From contig JAKOGI010001206.1 in assembly GCA_029747015.1 (NCBI GenBank), positions 88,501-152,500 of the forward strand: a stretch of 64,000 nucleotides of DNA. The letters are read 5' to 3'. The position numbers and the translations under genes were made by a program. The notes beneath the pieces were generated by a model, which saw nothing but the letters and a program-made list of their open reading frames with translations, was not told the DNA's origin and searched no databases. The DNA comes from Carnegiea gigantea. Taxonomy: Eukaryota > Streptophyta > Magnoliopsida > Caryophyllales > Cactaceae. This document shows, piece after piece, positions 22,430 through 34,066 of the stretch. How positions within the stretch are numbered: position 1 is the first letter of the stretch; each line of letters starts with the position of its first letter.

Positions 22430-25400
22430 ATGGCACCTAGCAAGCATTGCAAGAGCCTTGTTAATGAACGCCTTAATCCAGAGTATGAGAAAGGCGTCAG
22501 GGAGTTCATAACATTCGCATTTGGCCGGTTAGGGAATGAGAGTGAGGTTATCAAATGTCCTTGTGTAAGATGTAAAAACGGTAATGACCATCAATATTTA
22601 GCTGAAACTGTTGAAGATCATCTTATTGCATATGGAATCCTTTTGGGTTATACATTCTGGTGCCACCATGGAGAAACAGCATGCGAGAATCAATTAGAGT
22701 CTGAGTCATTGGGGTTTCATGATGGGAATGAAGATGAGTTTAATGAAATGGAGGCAGAAGAAAATAAAATAGATGATGAGATTGATGCCATGTTAATGGA
22801 GAGGTTTCAAACGTTCAATGATTTGTGTATGGGTGAAGTTGGTGTAGACTTGTCCAGAAGCATTCAGTTTGAAAAAGAGGCCAATGATGAAGCAAAGAAA
22901 TTCTATAGGTTATTGGAAGAATTACAACAACCTTTATATGAAGGATGTAAAGCTTCTAAATTGTCCACAGTTTTTAAGTTACTTCACATTATATCTCTTC
23001 GTAGGTGGAGTAATGAATCATTTACAATGCTGTTGGAGCTCGTAAAGAATGACTTGTTACCAATGGACTCATTGTTGCCTAATTCTTATTATGAAGCAAA
23101 AAAGATCATTAAGGATCTCGGTCTTTCTTATACCAAAATAGATGCATGTGTGAATGATTGTATGCTGTTTTGGAAGGATGATGAGACACTAGATGCTTGT
23201 AAGTGCTGTCATGCCTCTATATAGAAGGATGATAAACGTAGTGGAGAAACCAAGAGAAAGAAAAATGGTAAAAAGATACCAGTAAAAATGTTGCATTATT
23301 TCCTACTAAAGTCAAGGCTTCAAAGAATGCTTACGTCTTCAAAGACGGCATCTCACATGAGATGGCATCATGAATGTGGTGTTAAGGATGACATTTTGAG
23401 GCACCCAGCCGATGCTAAGGGGTGGAAACACTTTGATAAGACTCATAAGAAATTTGCTTCAGAGCTGCGCAATGTAAGGCTCGATCTTAAAACTGACGGT
23501 TTCCAACCTTTTTCAAATGCAGCTACCCCATATAGCATTTGCCCGGTGGTGCTTGTTCCATATAATATGCCCCCTTGGATTTCTGTGAAGCAATCAAATT
23601 TTATCTTGTCTATGATCATCCCTGATCCAGATGGTCCTGGAGATGCTATTGATGTTTATATCCAACCTTTAATCGAAGAACTGAATGAACTATGGGAATT
23701 TGGTGCGGAGACATATGACATGTTAATAGGTTAAAATTTCAACATGCATATTGCTTTGATTGGCACAATTAATGATTTTTCGGCTTATGGAATCTTATCT
23801 GGTTGGAGTACAAAAGGAAAATTAGCATGCCTTTACTGTCACAAGTTCACTCATTCCATTAGATTGCCAAATTCTTCCAAGCAGGCTTATATGGGCCATC
23901 GAAGGTTTTGTCCTAAGAAGCACACCTGGTGGAAAAAGAAGGATTGGTTTGGAGAATAGAAATGAGAGATGCTCCTGTGCCATTATCTGGGGATGATGTT
24001 CTTAAGCAAGTCAAAGATCTAGTAGGTATTCCTCTATCCAAAGCTGCACATGTAAAAGTGAAACTTTCTCATGAACAGAGGGAAGACAATTGGAATAAAA
24101 AGAGCATATTTTTCAAACTACCCTACTGGAAAACTCTTTTATTGAGGCACAATTTAGACGTCATGCACATAGAGAAAAATGTGTGATATCATTCTTGAGA
24201 CTATCATGAACATAAAGGGAAAGACTAAAAACAATGTGAAGTCTCGTTTGGATTTGCGAGCTCTAAATACAAGGCCAGAATTACACCCTCGCTAGAAGCG
24301 GAATAAACTTAAGTTACCTCTGCTCCTTACACTTTATCTCGAAAGCAGAAACAAGTAATGTGTGAGTTTTTGAAAGGGCTGAAGGTTTCAGATGGCTTCT
24401 CATCAAACATCTCTAGGTGCATTAATTTAAAAGAGCTTAAAATCTCAGGCTTGAAGAGTTATGATTGCCATATGCTCATGCAATAATTACTTCGTTTAGT
24501 CTTATGTGCAGATATCCCAAACAAGGAAGTTAGTGAAGCACTCATTAAGTTATGCAGATTTTTCAAAGTGTTGTGTGCTAAGACATTAAGAGTTGAAGAC
24601 TTGGAACAGATCAAAGCTCTAGCTCCGAAAACTCTGTCAAAATTAGAGGAGTGGTTACCTCCTGCGTGTTAGAATGTAATGTTGCATTTGGTCATCCATT
24701 TAGCTGATCAGGTTTTGATTAGGGGGCCCGTGCAATACCATTGGATGTATTCGGGAGAACAGTGTCTTTATGTGTATAAGTTGCTTGTGGGAAATGAAGC
24801 TCACCCTGAGGGTTGTATTGCAGAGGGCTATATTGCAAATGAATGCATGACTTTATGCTCTAGATATTTGCACAGTATTGAAACAAAATTCAACATACGT
24901 GAGAGGAACTATGATAGAGGTGTAAAATCTGATAGAACTCTATCTGTCTTCGCACATGCCGGAAGACTTGTAGGAGCTGCAAGATATATTGATTTGGATA
25001 CACTTGAGAGGGAACGAGCTCATATGTATGCGTTGAAGAACTGTGAAGAAGTCCAATCATTTTTTAGGTACTAATATTTAATTTTACTATAACAACTTTA
25101 ACATTGTTTTTTAAACATTCAATAATAACATCACACTTTTTCTTTTGCACTGAGCATTCTGACATAATGGTATAAAGTGGTGTACAACTATCTGGTGATG
25201 AACAAGATAGGCATTTCGTGCAATGGTATAAAGAAAGGGTGGGCATATTTACAGAATAAAGTGTAACTATACTCATATTAGGCTCAATTTCATCGATAAT
25301 ATGTCTAATTCATTTTATATGATTCTTTGGTTGCGAAGTTATGCAAGGAAGGCAAGTGTGCCTATGGTGATGAGATGTTGTCATTAGCTCGTGGTCCTAC

Positions 25401-26009
25401 TCCCTATGTCAAATCATTTAGCGGTTACATTATCAATGGGTTTAGATTTCATACTATAGACCATGACAAGTGCATGGAAACACAAAACAGTGGGGTCCTT
25501 GTCGTGGGTAACGCTGGTGACGGATCTGGTGATATTGAGTACTATGGCAGGTTAATTGATGTAGTGATGTTGGAATATCTTGGGGGAAACCACATCATCT
25601 TTTTTCGTTGTAATTGGTGGGATGTGCTTAAAGGAGTTAAGAAGATAGATTCGGTTTTGTTAGTGTTAATAGCAAATGATGTTTGAAAACAAATGACCCC
25701 TTCGTATTGGCTAGCCAAGCATCACAAGTTTTTTATGTCTCTGACATTGCAAAGAAGGGCTGGCATGTTGTAATGAGATCACAACCTCGAGATGTATATG
25801 ACATAAGAGTGGAAGGAAGAAACATAGACGGTGATGGTAATGATGGTGGAGATACGGCTGATGTAGCTCATCGAGAAAGCGAGTCATTTGACACTCGCTT
25901 ACTTACATGTATCGCATCTGAAGACATAGAGTATTCTACTTCTCATGCAAGGACTGATACAGAACCTGACATGGTTGATATACCTTCAGTGAAAAAAAAG
26001 AAAAAATAA
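22430..26009 (+). pseudogene. TNP2-like CACTA transposase, broken
   Basis: Plus-strand pieces read in order. 22430-23224 holds the transposase-associated domain (CPCVRCKNG, WCHHGE) and the start of the TNP2 domain (DACVNDCMLFWKDDETLDAC). 23288-23734 and 23744-23959 continue it (SHMRWHHE, DPDGPGDAIDVYIQPLIEEL, YGILSGWSTKGKLACLYC). 23929-24186 holds HNLDVMHIEKNV. 24679-25074 holds the DUF4218-type part (HLVIHLADQVLIRGPVQYHW). 25327-26009 holds the DUF4216-type part (SGYIINGFRFHT, FRCNWWDV). In-frame stops interrupt at about 23222 and 23732, and frameshifts occur near 23945 and 24182. A donor-like AG/GTACTAAT at 25070 suggests a genuine intron. The protein would cut at CACTA ends; this copy cannot be made whole. 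Confidence 0.88.
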
Positions 26010-26473
26010 AAGTTTTATAAAGCGGTATTACAAAGCTATTTCATTTTCTCACATTTTCGGTGTTGTTTGTGTTATTTCTTTGATTTATTTAAGCTATTGC
26101 AATAGTGCTAAAGATTACAATATTCACTGATTTTGGTCATGTTTAAACGTTTAGGTAAAATGGCATATGGAGGTGGCAAAACTTTGAGGTGAAGATTCGT
26201 AGCACCAGGTGTGCTGTGTCGTAATCGCACTCTAACATCAACACTCACTCCAAGGTTTTCTTTATAATGACCTTTACAGATATAACTCTGTTCATTATGC
26301 TTTTCCTAACATAATGAAATTGAAATGATTTATCCTTTCTTATTCAGTTGCGATCTAAATTGGAGTAATTGTCTTTTATATTTGACAACGCTCTTTGACT
26401 TATGACATTTTTATTGTCTTTAAGGGAAATGTATGCAGCAGAATGTGATGAGAAAGATGATTAAACAAGAGGT

Positions 26474-28348
26474 GTGACTAAGAAGGCAAAAGGTAGTACG
26501 CACGTCACTCTACAACCTCTATCCAAGATGGGTGAGAAAAACACACAGCAGCCACTTATTTCAATTAGTTCTGGGACTAGCAATGGTAAAGACCAAGGAT
26601 CTAGCAATGGAAAAAATCAAGGTTCTGGGAATGATAAAGGAAAATCTACTACAATCATGAAGCCTACTATCTTATTGTCTACAAACAATGCTCTTTCTCG
26701 TACTCAGATGGAGACGACTGTTAATAACAACACTCCAAATGGTAAGAGATACTTAACAATAGAAAATCACATTTCATTTAAAAGATTATTAATTTATTGT
26801 CTTATTGATTTTGTAATTTTAGTTGTTGGTGTTGGGAAAGATGAAGGTGGCACATCTTCAGTAACAATGAAAAGAAAAAGGAATCCTAATGCTAGATCTC
26901 GAGGCATCAAGTTGGTGAAGGAGGTAGCTAGGTTGAAAGATGGTAAAAAAACTTGGAGTGGAATTCTATAACAATGGTGTTGTTGGTGATAATTTTAAAG
27001 CATTTTTAAGGCATCTAGGGAAACTTGTTCATGATCATACGATGTGCCCTATTAGAGTCCATTCTTGGGATGAGATCCAACCTGAGTATCTAGACACCAT
27101 GTGGGCTACAGTTGTGGTAATGTACTTGGACTAAAAAGATTGGTGCTTATATTTGTCTAACTTTTATCTATCATCTAATGTGGTATATATCTTACTTTAG
27201 GAAAAGTTTAGAGGTGGTGGAATTGAAAATCGCAAGGTTCAGGTAATGAAGCATATGAGGAAACTCTTGGGAAGTTGTCAAGGTAGTATACAACATAATA
27301 ACATTCGGAACGCAAACAGTCTTCAAGCTGCTCTAAAAAAGCAGCCAAGGGGTATGCTTGTTGAGGATTGGGAATGGCTTGTTACAGAGCACTATTTAGA
27401 ACCAGAATTTTGGGTAACAAAATTCAAATTATCAACTATTGTTAGTTCGTAAATTCACTTCATTAGTTTAAAAATGCATATCTTTTTCACGTATCTTGAT
27501 TAAAATTCATCATATTCACTTCTTTCAATGTGACTTCATTTGTTACCAATTCAGATTAAGAGTACCTGAAGTTCAGAGAATAGATCTAACTTGAAGATGC
27601 CTCATTGCTCAGCTAGCAAGCCATTTAGGTAGATCATCTATGCTGAACTGGTAAGAGCACATTTAGTCTCGTTTGATTGAAGGCAATATGTACATGTTCG
27701 GAAGAATTTTATCTTATAAAGGGGGGAAAGGAAGGGAAGCAACCAACTGTCGCAGAATCTTCAAGGCTACACAAAAAGTAAAAACTCGAAATTTAGAAGG
27801 CCAACATGTAGAAAAATATGTATAAGCTCTTTAACTTGGCTTATCTAATGGGTAGTGTCTATTCTTCTTACTTTAACTAGGGTTAAGATATTGTTTTTCA
27901 ATTCACAAAATAGGAGGAGATTATTTCTGTAGTAGACAAACATCCAGAGTTCTCCCAATTTGAGCTGATTAAGAAATGTTTTGGGCCCCAAGATCATGAT
28001 TATACCGTTTGCTTTGGTCATGGAGTGACGCCTAAAGATCTTCAGGGACCGCAGCCGAGTAAAGTTGACCTGGTGATAGAAATTCAAGAAAAGAATCAGC
28101 AAATTAACTCATTAACTGGTCATGTGGATGCTTTAGAGTTAAACCATCAAAAGTAAATTAAGGAGATGAAAACTACTCATGAGGTGCAAATGGCTGAAAT
28201 GAAAGAATCTCATCAGCAACATATGGCTAAAATAGAAGATGCTCATCACAAAGACATGGGTACTGTAGGTGATAAACTTGAATTACTTACCAAATTAGTT
28301 CTTTACCAAAGGCCTCATGAGATGCACTTGTCAGGTATGTACCATTAG
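26474..28348 (+). pseudogene. Transposase_24 (Ptta/En/Spm) family gene, TNPA-like, fragmented
   Basis: Exon-like blocks lie on the plus strand. 26474-26760 is a low-complexity S/N/G/K-rich N-terminus. 26820-27134 has RSRGIKLVKEV then KLGVEFYNNGVVGDNFKAF and HSWDEIQPEYLDTMW. 27201-27452 has RKVQVMKHMRKLLGSCQGS and VEDWEWLVTEHYLEPEF. 27905-28348 has FSQFELIKKCFGPQDHDYT and then a charged coiled-coil-like tail (EMKTTHEVQMAEMKESHQQH). This order matches plant Ptta/En/Spm second-gene proteins that accompany TNP2 and bind subterminal repeats. Introns are likely between blocks; at least one in-frame stop (about 28156) suggests decay. Confidence 0.75.
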
Positions 28349-31339
28349 CTTGCTCTTCTCTTTTTTTGGGTTAGTTTTCTTAATTACTTTCTCGTTCTTT
28401 CTGCTTCTTGCTACTTTAACATCCCATTCTAATCTTCTCTACACTCTTATTATTTTTCTTTTGTCATCCTCTTCTCCTCCACACTCAATTTTTCCTTTTT
28501 CAGTTTAATGGGGGCCTTGCTATTATACACATGAAGGTAGGCCCTATCTTTGTTGTGTTTGGTAGTATTTAGAAAAACATGAGTATGGTATCACTGTGAT
28601 TTTTGTGTATATACCACTGAAATATTTCTGGTCGTTTCACTTAGGTTGAGCATTTGATCTTCGTAGATGTTTCACTTGGCTTAAGGATGTTATTGCCATT
28701 AATCATAGTTGCCCCTTTGATTATTGATGTAATTTACCTTGAAGTCGGCTGGTGGCCAAGCAGTGCTTTTAATGTTATTTAGTTAGTATATGTTAAATGA
28801 TATTTAGTCAATGCAACATAGTTCAAGAAGCTTCTTTGATTGTTGATGCAATTGGTATTCCTATTTTAGTGTTATTTAGCCTTTTTATGCCATAATTTTA
28901 GTGTTATTGACTTGGTGTTATTTGGCCTTCTTATGCTGAAATCAGGTGGGCTTCTTTGATTGTTGATGTAACTTCCCTTGAAACATAGAATAGTTATTTG
29001 GCCGTTCTAGATTCTAAATGTCCTTTTTAATTGCTATTTAGTTGGTAAGCTTTTGCATGATATCTGCTATGTTATAGCAGCCAATGCAACATGGTTCGTG
29101 AACGATAGTGTTGCTGAAAGTATTAGGGTGATTTTATTGAGGAATCATAGTTTAACTATTGTGTAATCTTGAAAATGATAATTCTGCTGGAGCTTCATTG
29201 AATTTGGCAGTGGGGTAGTGCTTGCCTTGCCTTGATTTTTCCTGCCTCAATGAGTAACTGATGCCATCAAACAAATGACTCCATAATTTTGGAGGGGGTT
29301 TACAAACTAAATAGTGCTAGCTGTTGGAGAACTTTAGGTGGCTTCTTATATCAAACTTGTTTCTGAAAGCAAAAATGAGAGCTCCAGCAGCATTTCCTAA
29401 ATTGGAAGCAAGATTATGCTGATGAAACTCATAGATAATCCCCAGGAATCAGATGTAGCTTGCCACCAAAATTTACCACCTTTAAGTACATTGCATTGTA
29501 AAGAGTATGCAAAAGAATGCACCAAGTTCTTCGGTCTTGTGCATAAGTTACCTCTATTGTGCCAACCACGTACTCTGATAGTCTTATGCTCTTATAGAAG
29601 TATATCCCATAGGCAACTAGTATGTAAGCTCATCAATGTTTAAAAAAGTTCAAAAAAACGTCAGCTGAAAAGATGCTATGCATATTACATAGTGGTTTAA
29701 GAGTACCTCTTGAGCCTCGAAGAGCTGCCTGTGAGTCCACAGTTGGAAGATAAGGTAAGCAAAGTATGTGACGAGCATAGTATATAATTTGTTGTTATAA
29801 TACAAAGGTTGCTGGTGCATATAAAGTAGCTTTAAGGAATGTGGTGGTGGTATTCAAGTTTGTGATGAATGTCATACAGTCTTTGTTCAGAAAGAGGGAT
29901 AAGGAACCCTTTGGGGGGTGTTTTGGAAATGAATTACTCCCATAAAGTCCTCAATGCACCCCTGCTTAGTTATCATAATTCTGCATATATTTGGGCATGA
30001 GTGTGTTCGCCTTCTGTATTCAATTTCCTTTTGGGATTGGCTGCCTCCGCCAATAGAACCCAAATTACATTCCATATTAGCAGGAATTATTGTTTATTAT
30101 CATACTTCCATTCATCCAAGGGCTGGAGAACTACCGACTTTACCCTCAGTCTGGCTGAACATAATGCTACGAAAATCAAAACTATACATTCTTTTATAGC
30201 CAGTTGCAAGCCTGTAATTGTCAGTGTCCATACATTTAGTTACTTACCTCCCCAGCTCTTTCTTTTGCATCAGTTCATTTTTAGAGGAGGTCTGGATTTT
30301 GGAGGTTCAGGAGTTCAGGTCCGGATTTTGGAGCTTCATTGAATCTAAATGTCCCTATTTATTATCACGTGCCTTTGATACTTAAGCAAGTGCCTGAGTA
30401 ACTTGAATGTCCATGCACTTCAGGAGTTCAGGTCTGGAATGAAAGCTTCAGTTGTGGTTGTTTAATTTATTGAAATGTTAGATTGTTTTTATGGTTCCTC
30501 GAAATAACTTTTTTCTTAGTGATATATCACCATACGATTTAGACTGTAACCATATAATATCAAATACTTGGATCTATTCTAATTTAGGAAAGATTTTGAT
30601 AAGCAAGGTATGGGATACTCATAACATCTAATAGCACTCTGTGACATTGTTTCTGGGTAGGTGTTGCAAGCAACTTCTCTCTATTGCCTCCTTGAGCAAT
30701 TAGAAACTCATGCTCTGATGTTTTTCAATTCCATATTATCTTTAATGATCGAAAGCATTCACGACATAAAGTGGTCTATCTTCCGGCAGATATGGACAAT
30801 ATATGTCAAAATTGATATTGGCTTTGCTTATATTTGTTTGTTATAGGTGGCAGGATTTGGAAGATTAAGTAGGGCGGTTCATTGGTTTTTTGAAAAATGC
30901 ATATAATTTTTTGAGAGAAGCTTCTTATGCAATACAACTTTTGTGGTCTTGAATAAAAACTAATCAGTTTAGAAGTTATCACTTCTAAGCACATGCAATT
31001 GAGCTTTTGGGTTTTGTACAGTAGCTGATGATAAGTGTACAGGCTAATATATACTTCATAGCCTCATATATATGCATTGGAACCTTTGGGGTTTGTATTG
31101 AAACCAATCATTCTATATATAGCTAATTATATGATCTCCTACTATTCGCTAGCTATTTTCTTATGCCTCTTAATTGCTAGTTAATTTTATGCTTTTGTAT
31201 AATTTTTTTCATTTGGTGGAATAAGCTAGATGTGTATTGAAACTTTTGGAGGAATATATATACACTATTCGGAGCATCGATTTATGAAATATAATATTAT
31301 AAGGGATGCACAAACACATTCTTAATAATTTTGAATCAA
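28349..31339. other. CACTA 3' non-coding region
   Basis: About 3 kb of AT-rich sequence downstream of the Transposase_24 gene. Short ORFs (29416-29643, 29887-30342, 30661-30994) match no family I recognise and lack compositional support. Short repeated phrases such as CTTTGATTGTTGATG (28847, 28952) suggest local duplication. Confidence 0.4.
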
Positions 31340-31611
31340 TAGTTTATTAGGACGGGAGAAGTAGTTGTATGTGCATCTCTTATTTACGATAGGAACAATG
31401 GTCTATCATAAAAATTTTCACTACTTATAATGGGAGACAAGGCCCGTCCTAAAAAGATGCCATATCTTTTACGACGGGTTGTCGCAAAAGATCATTTACG
31501 TTAGCCACATCTATGACAGGATAATTTCTTATCGCAAAAAGCCTTAGTGACAAGATTTGAAGTCATTTACGACAGTTTTTCCTTTCGTAAATGACCACTT
31601 TTCTTCTTGTG
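31340..31611 (-). repeat. CACTA right terminal and subterminal repeat region
   Basis: Contains TTTACGATAGG, CCCGTCCTAAAAAG, TTTTACGACGGGTTGTCGCAA, ATTTACGTTAG, ATTTACGACAG and TTTCGTAAATGACC before the terminus. It shares the ACGAC core with the left end, in inverted arrangement. Confidence 0.8.
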
Positions 31612-32700
31612 ATATTTCTAGGGCTACAGATTTGAGAGGGGTTATTCTGTGCAGCTATAGGTTGAGAAGGAGTGCTTGGAAGGGTTATAGTTGGAGAATT
31701 AGGGGTTGTAAGGGTAGTTTGAGATCTCGCCAGTGGCCTTCTAGGGGTGCAGATTTGCTGGGAGCGATTGTTTTCTCCAACTACAATTTGAAAAGGAGTG
31801 GTTGGAAGGGTTGCAGTTGGAGAATTAGGGTTTTGATGGGCACTTTGAGACCTAGTGATAGGCCTTCTAGGGATATTAAGAGTAGATGTAGCTTGCGAGG
31901 CTGGGGAGGTAATAGCTTGGGAAGGTATTCTCTTAGAAGTTGAGGCTGGGCTTTTTGAAACAGGAGTTGAGTTTGATGAGGGAGTAGCTTTCAAGAAATA
32001 AGTGCTTTTGGATTTTATTGAACTATAGTGTAGGGCCTCATCAATTTGTAATGGTGTTATAGGCTGCTTTGCTACCCTTGGTCTGGGGCTCCTAATTAGC
32101 AACTTATTAGGTCTATTTGTAGTGAGTAAGGATACTTTGGGTTAAGATTTTGAAGAGTTTCAACTGAGAATGACATTCTTAGTTGAAGAGGAAGCTATCA
32201 AATTATTAGCCCATGCCCTGGCTTCACTAAGTGAAGGCTCGCTATCATTTTAGCTTAGGATTGGGCTTGGGATTGGTTTTGGGTTAGGGCTTGGCCTTGA
32301 GCTCTTTGTTTGGCTTCATTTAACTTGTCCACACTTTCAACTATCTTCTGCAAACTGCTTGCCTCAGGTAGCTCTATGATGTACAAAGGAATCATAACAT
32401 TCTTTTTCACTTTCCCCTAGTGACTAGCCAACCTAACCCAGTCACCATCTGTGCTAAGAGGCCACCACTGGTTTTCTCTACCATGAGGATGCGATCTACA
32501 CTCAGGAAACTTAAGCAACCTCACTCCATTTTCTATAGCTGAAGACCTCACATCCCCAAACAGATCTATACTTTGATACTTATTAATACTAATATCCTAG
32601 ATTGAAATCATTCTATTCTTACAATGAACTACCAAACATCTATCACCATATTAAGCACATGGGAACTTGTTATAATCATGCCAGCTACACTAAACTATCA
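31612..32700 (-). pseudogene. MULE transposase, N-terminal part (right of the CACTA)
   Basis: Minus-strand reading gives RSHPHGRENQWWPLSTDGDW (about 32490), then a KIVESVDKLNEAKQRAQ stretch (about 32340), then a long S/T/P-rich, basic segment with internal repeats (variants of PRRPLARSQTTL and TPNSPT, 32100-31640). The ORF runs past the CACTA boundary into transposon sequence, so its last 18 residues are not native. Across the CACTA the frame can resume as SPSVDC at 13859 downward, consistent with an insertion into an exon. Stops at about 32260, 32205 and elsewhere show further decay. Confidence 0.65.
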
Positions 32701-33374
32701 CACAATTAACCACAACCACTCGTTTAAATACAGGACATGCAGTTGAACAGCATGCGTTGCAAGCATAAAAAAACAGAGCATGGAAGACAAAGCATAAACT
32801 ACTAATTTGATACAAAAATTAACATACAAACAGATAGATTATGTGCCCACCCATTATATATTCAACACTGTCAGCAATGCAATTAGCATAAACGAAACAT
32901 TAACTAGTTAATTAGGTTTTCCATGCCCAACGAGCTTCATTAACCCAAGCCCAACAAACCCAGCAAACCAACTAAAATTCATCATTATATCAAATTACAA
33001 CTGCAGATTTGTTAAATAATCATATCAACAACAAAAAAAAAGCAACAATTTGTCAAATAACTGTAGCAACTAGGCATCAAGTTACATCAAAATTAGGGTT
33101 TTAAACACTACTTACCATTGCACAACCCCCCCCCCAATTTCCAACTGTAGATTATCGGGCTCTTTAGTTGCTCCTTCTTCCTTTAACGATGGTCTTCAGA
33201 TTTCATCTATGCCTATTCCATTTGAAGGAGAGATAGTGTTTGGGATTGACGAAGAGAGAGATAGAGAGGATGAATAGATTTTACGGGTTTTTACAGTTCT
33301 GAAGACTGAGAATAATTGACGCACTAGCTTCCACTTCGTGGGTTTTGACAAGCGCATTTATGTCATATAATAAA
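32701..33374 (-). other. MULE 5' leader region
   Basis: Lies between the transposase N-terminal region and the right terminal repeat. Features include a C10 run at about 33126 and a GA/TC-rich patch at 33235-33270, consistent with an upstream leader or promoter on the minus strand. An ATG directly followed by GTAAGT (about 33116, minus) could be a first-exon donor, which is only a guess. Confidence 0.35.
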
Positions 33375-33519
33375 CTCTCGTCGGCACTTACACATTTATC
33401 ACCAGAAAGTACCCTCTTGATAATTACCTGACAATGTTGTGCACCTTGGAATACATTCTAATAATATGGTCCCCCAAAAATTATTTCCACAGAAAGTGGG
33501 TACCTCATGGCAGTTTTTA
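33375..33519 (-). repeat. MULE terminal inverted repeat, right
   Basis: Reverse complement of 9897-10040 with a few substitutions. It ends CATGGCAGTTTTTA, after which LARD internal sequence resumes. Confidence 0.85.
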
Positions 33520-33522
33520 CAA

Positions 33523-34052
33523 GTTTCAATTACGAGAGTAAAACCTAATTCAATCATTAGAGAATAACTCAATATTCCAAAATCTTCATGTGTTGAGAAA
33601 TGGAGAATGGTTTAATGATTCCTAACATCTTCTTTATCATCTTTGAGTATGTCTGCCCACTCCATTATAGGGGCGGAGGAGCAAATCATACCTAAGGGAA
33701 AAGAATGAGCTTAGAGTTGAAACATTCCTAATCATTTAACCTCAAACCAAGCGTACTTTAAACTTTCAACGAAGTCATCAAAGGTGCATGCACGAAACAT
33801 TATCAATCAAGCTAACACCTAGCTTATTCGTGAGAATACAAGTCATTTAGCCCATACTTTTAGTGAATAGCTCACTTTTTCAATCAATCAGTTTATTCTA
33901 GTCACATAACAGTCAAGCAGTCGAGTCAATCAGCACGTTAGGAACACATTGCACCAAAAGGTACATCTCATAAAATTTCATCACTCCGGACATACGTAAG
34001 CAACTATATGAAAATGCAAGACTTAGGTCATGACCTATGGTCACAGGACCTT
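33523..34052 (-). mobile_element. LARD-like internal region, copy 2, right part
   Basis: Continues the copy 2 internal region interrupted at 9893 and matches about 3440-3911 of copy 1 (for example GCACGTTAGGAACACATTGC). Confidence 0.75.
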
Positions 34053-34064
34053 GCTCTGATACCA
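34053..34064 (-). other. Primer binding site, LARD copy 2
   Basis: GCTCTGATACCA on plus, the same initiator-Met-tRNA PBS as at 3912-3923, two bases from the LTR start at 34067. Confidence 0.85.
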
Positions 34065-34066
34065 TT

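Larger units (their letters stand above)
13861..31611 (+). mobile_element. CACTA (En/Spm) DNA transposon, about 17.75 kb
   Basis: The left end begins CACTATAAGAAAAGGG. The right end, read on the minus strand, begins CACAAGAAGAAAAGTGG, a decayed form of the plant consensus CACTACAAGAAA. Both ends carry clustered subterminal motifs of the TTACGACGG/TTTACGACAG type. Inside are a TNP2-like transposase and a Transposase_24-type gene, both plus strand, which together define the family. The flanking trinucleotides (TTT left, ATA right) do not form a clean 3-bp duplication, so one end is probably mutated. The element lies in the MULE transposase gene. Confidence 0.88.
9897..33519 (-). mobile_element. 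Mutator-like element (MULE), split by a CACTA insertion
   Basis: The ends at 9897-10040 and 33375-33519 are inverted copies of each other. Between them lies a minus-strand mudrA-like transposase. Removing the CACTA at 13861-31611 leaves an element of about 5.9 kb. The uninterrupted LARD copy at about 3425-3450 shows the empty site: GATGYAR precedes and RGTTTYAATTAYGAG follows the join. Only a CAA trinucleotide (9894-9896 and 33520-33522) is clearly shared at both ends, which is not the 9-11 bp duplication usual for MULEs. The transposase is disrupted, so this copy is not autonomous. Confidence 0.8.

Noticed and set aside
31563..31620. C-terminal end of the minus-strand S/T/P-rich ORF as native MULE protein
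   Set aside because: It reads into the CACTA right terminus, so those residues come from transposon sequence.
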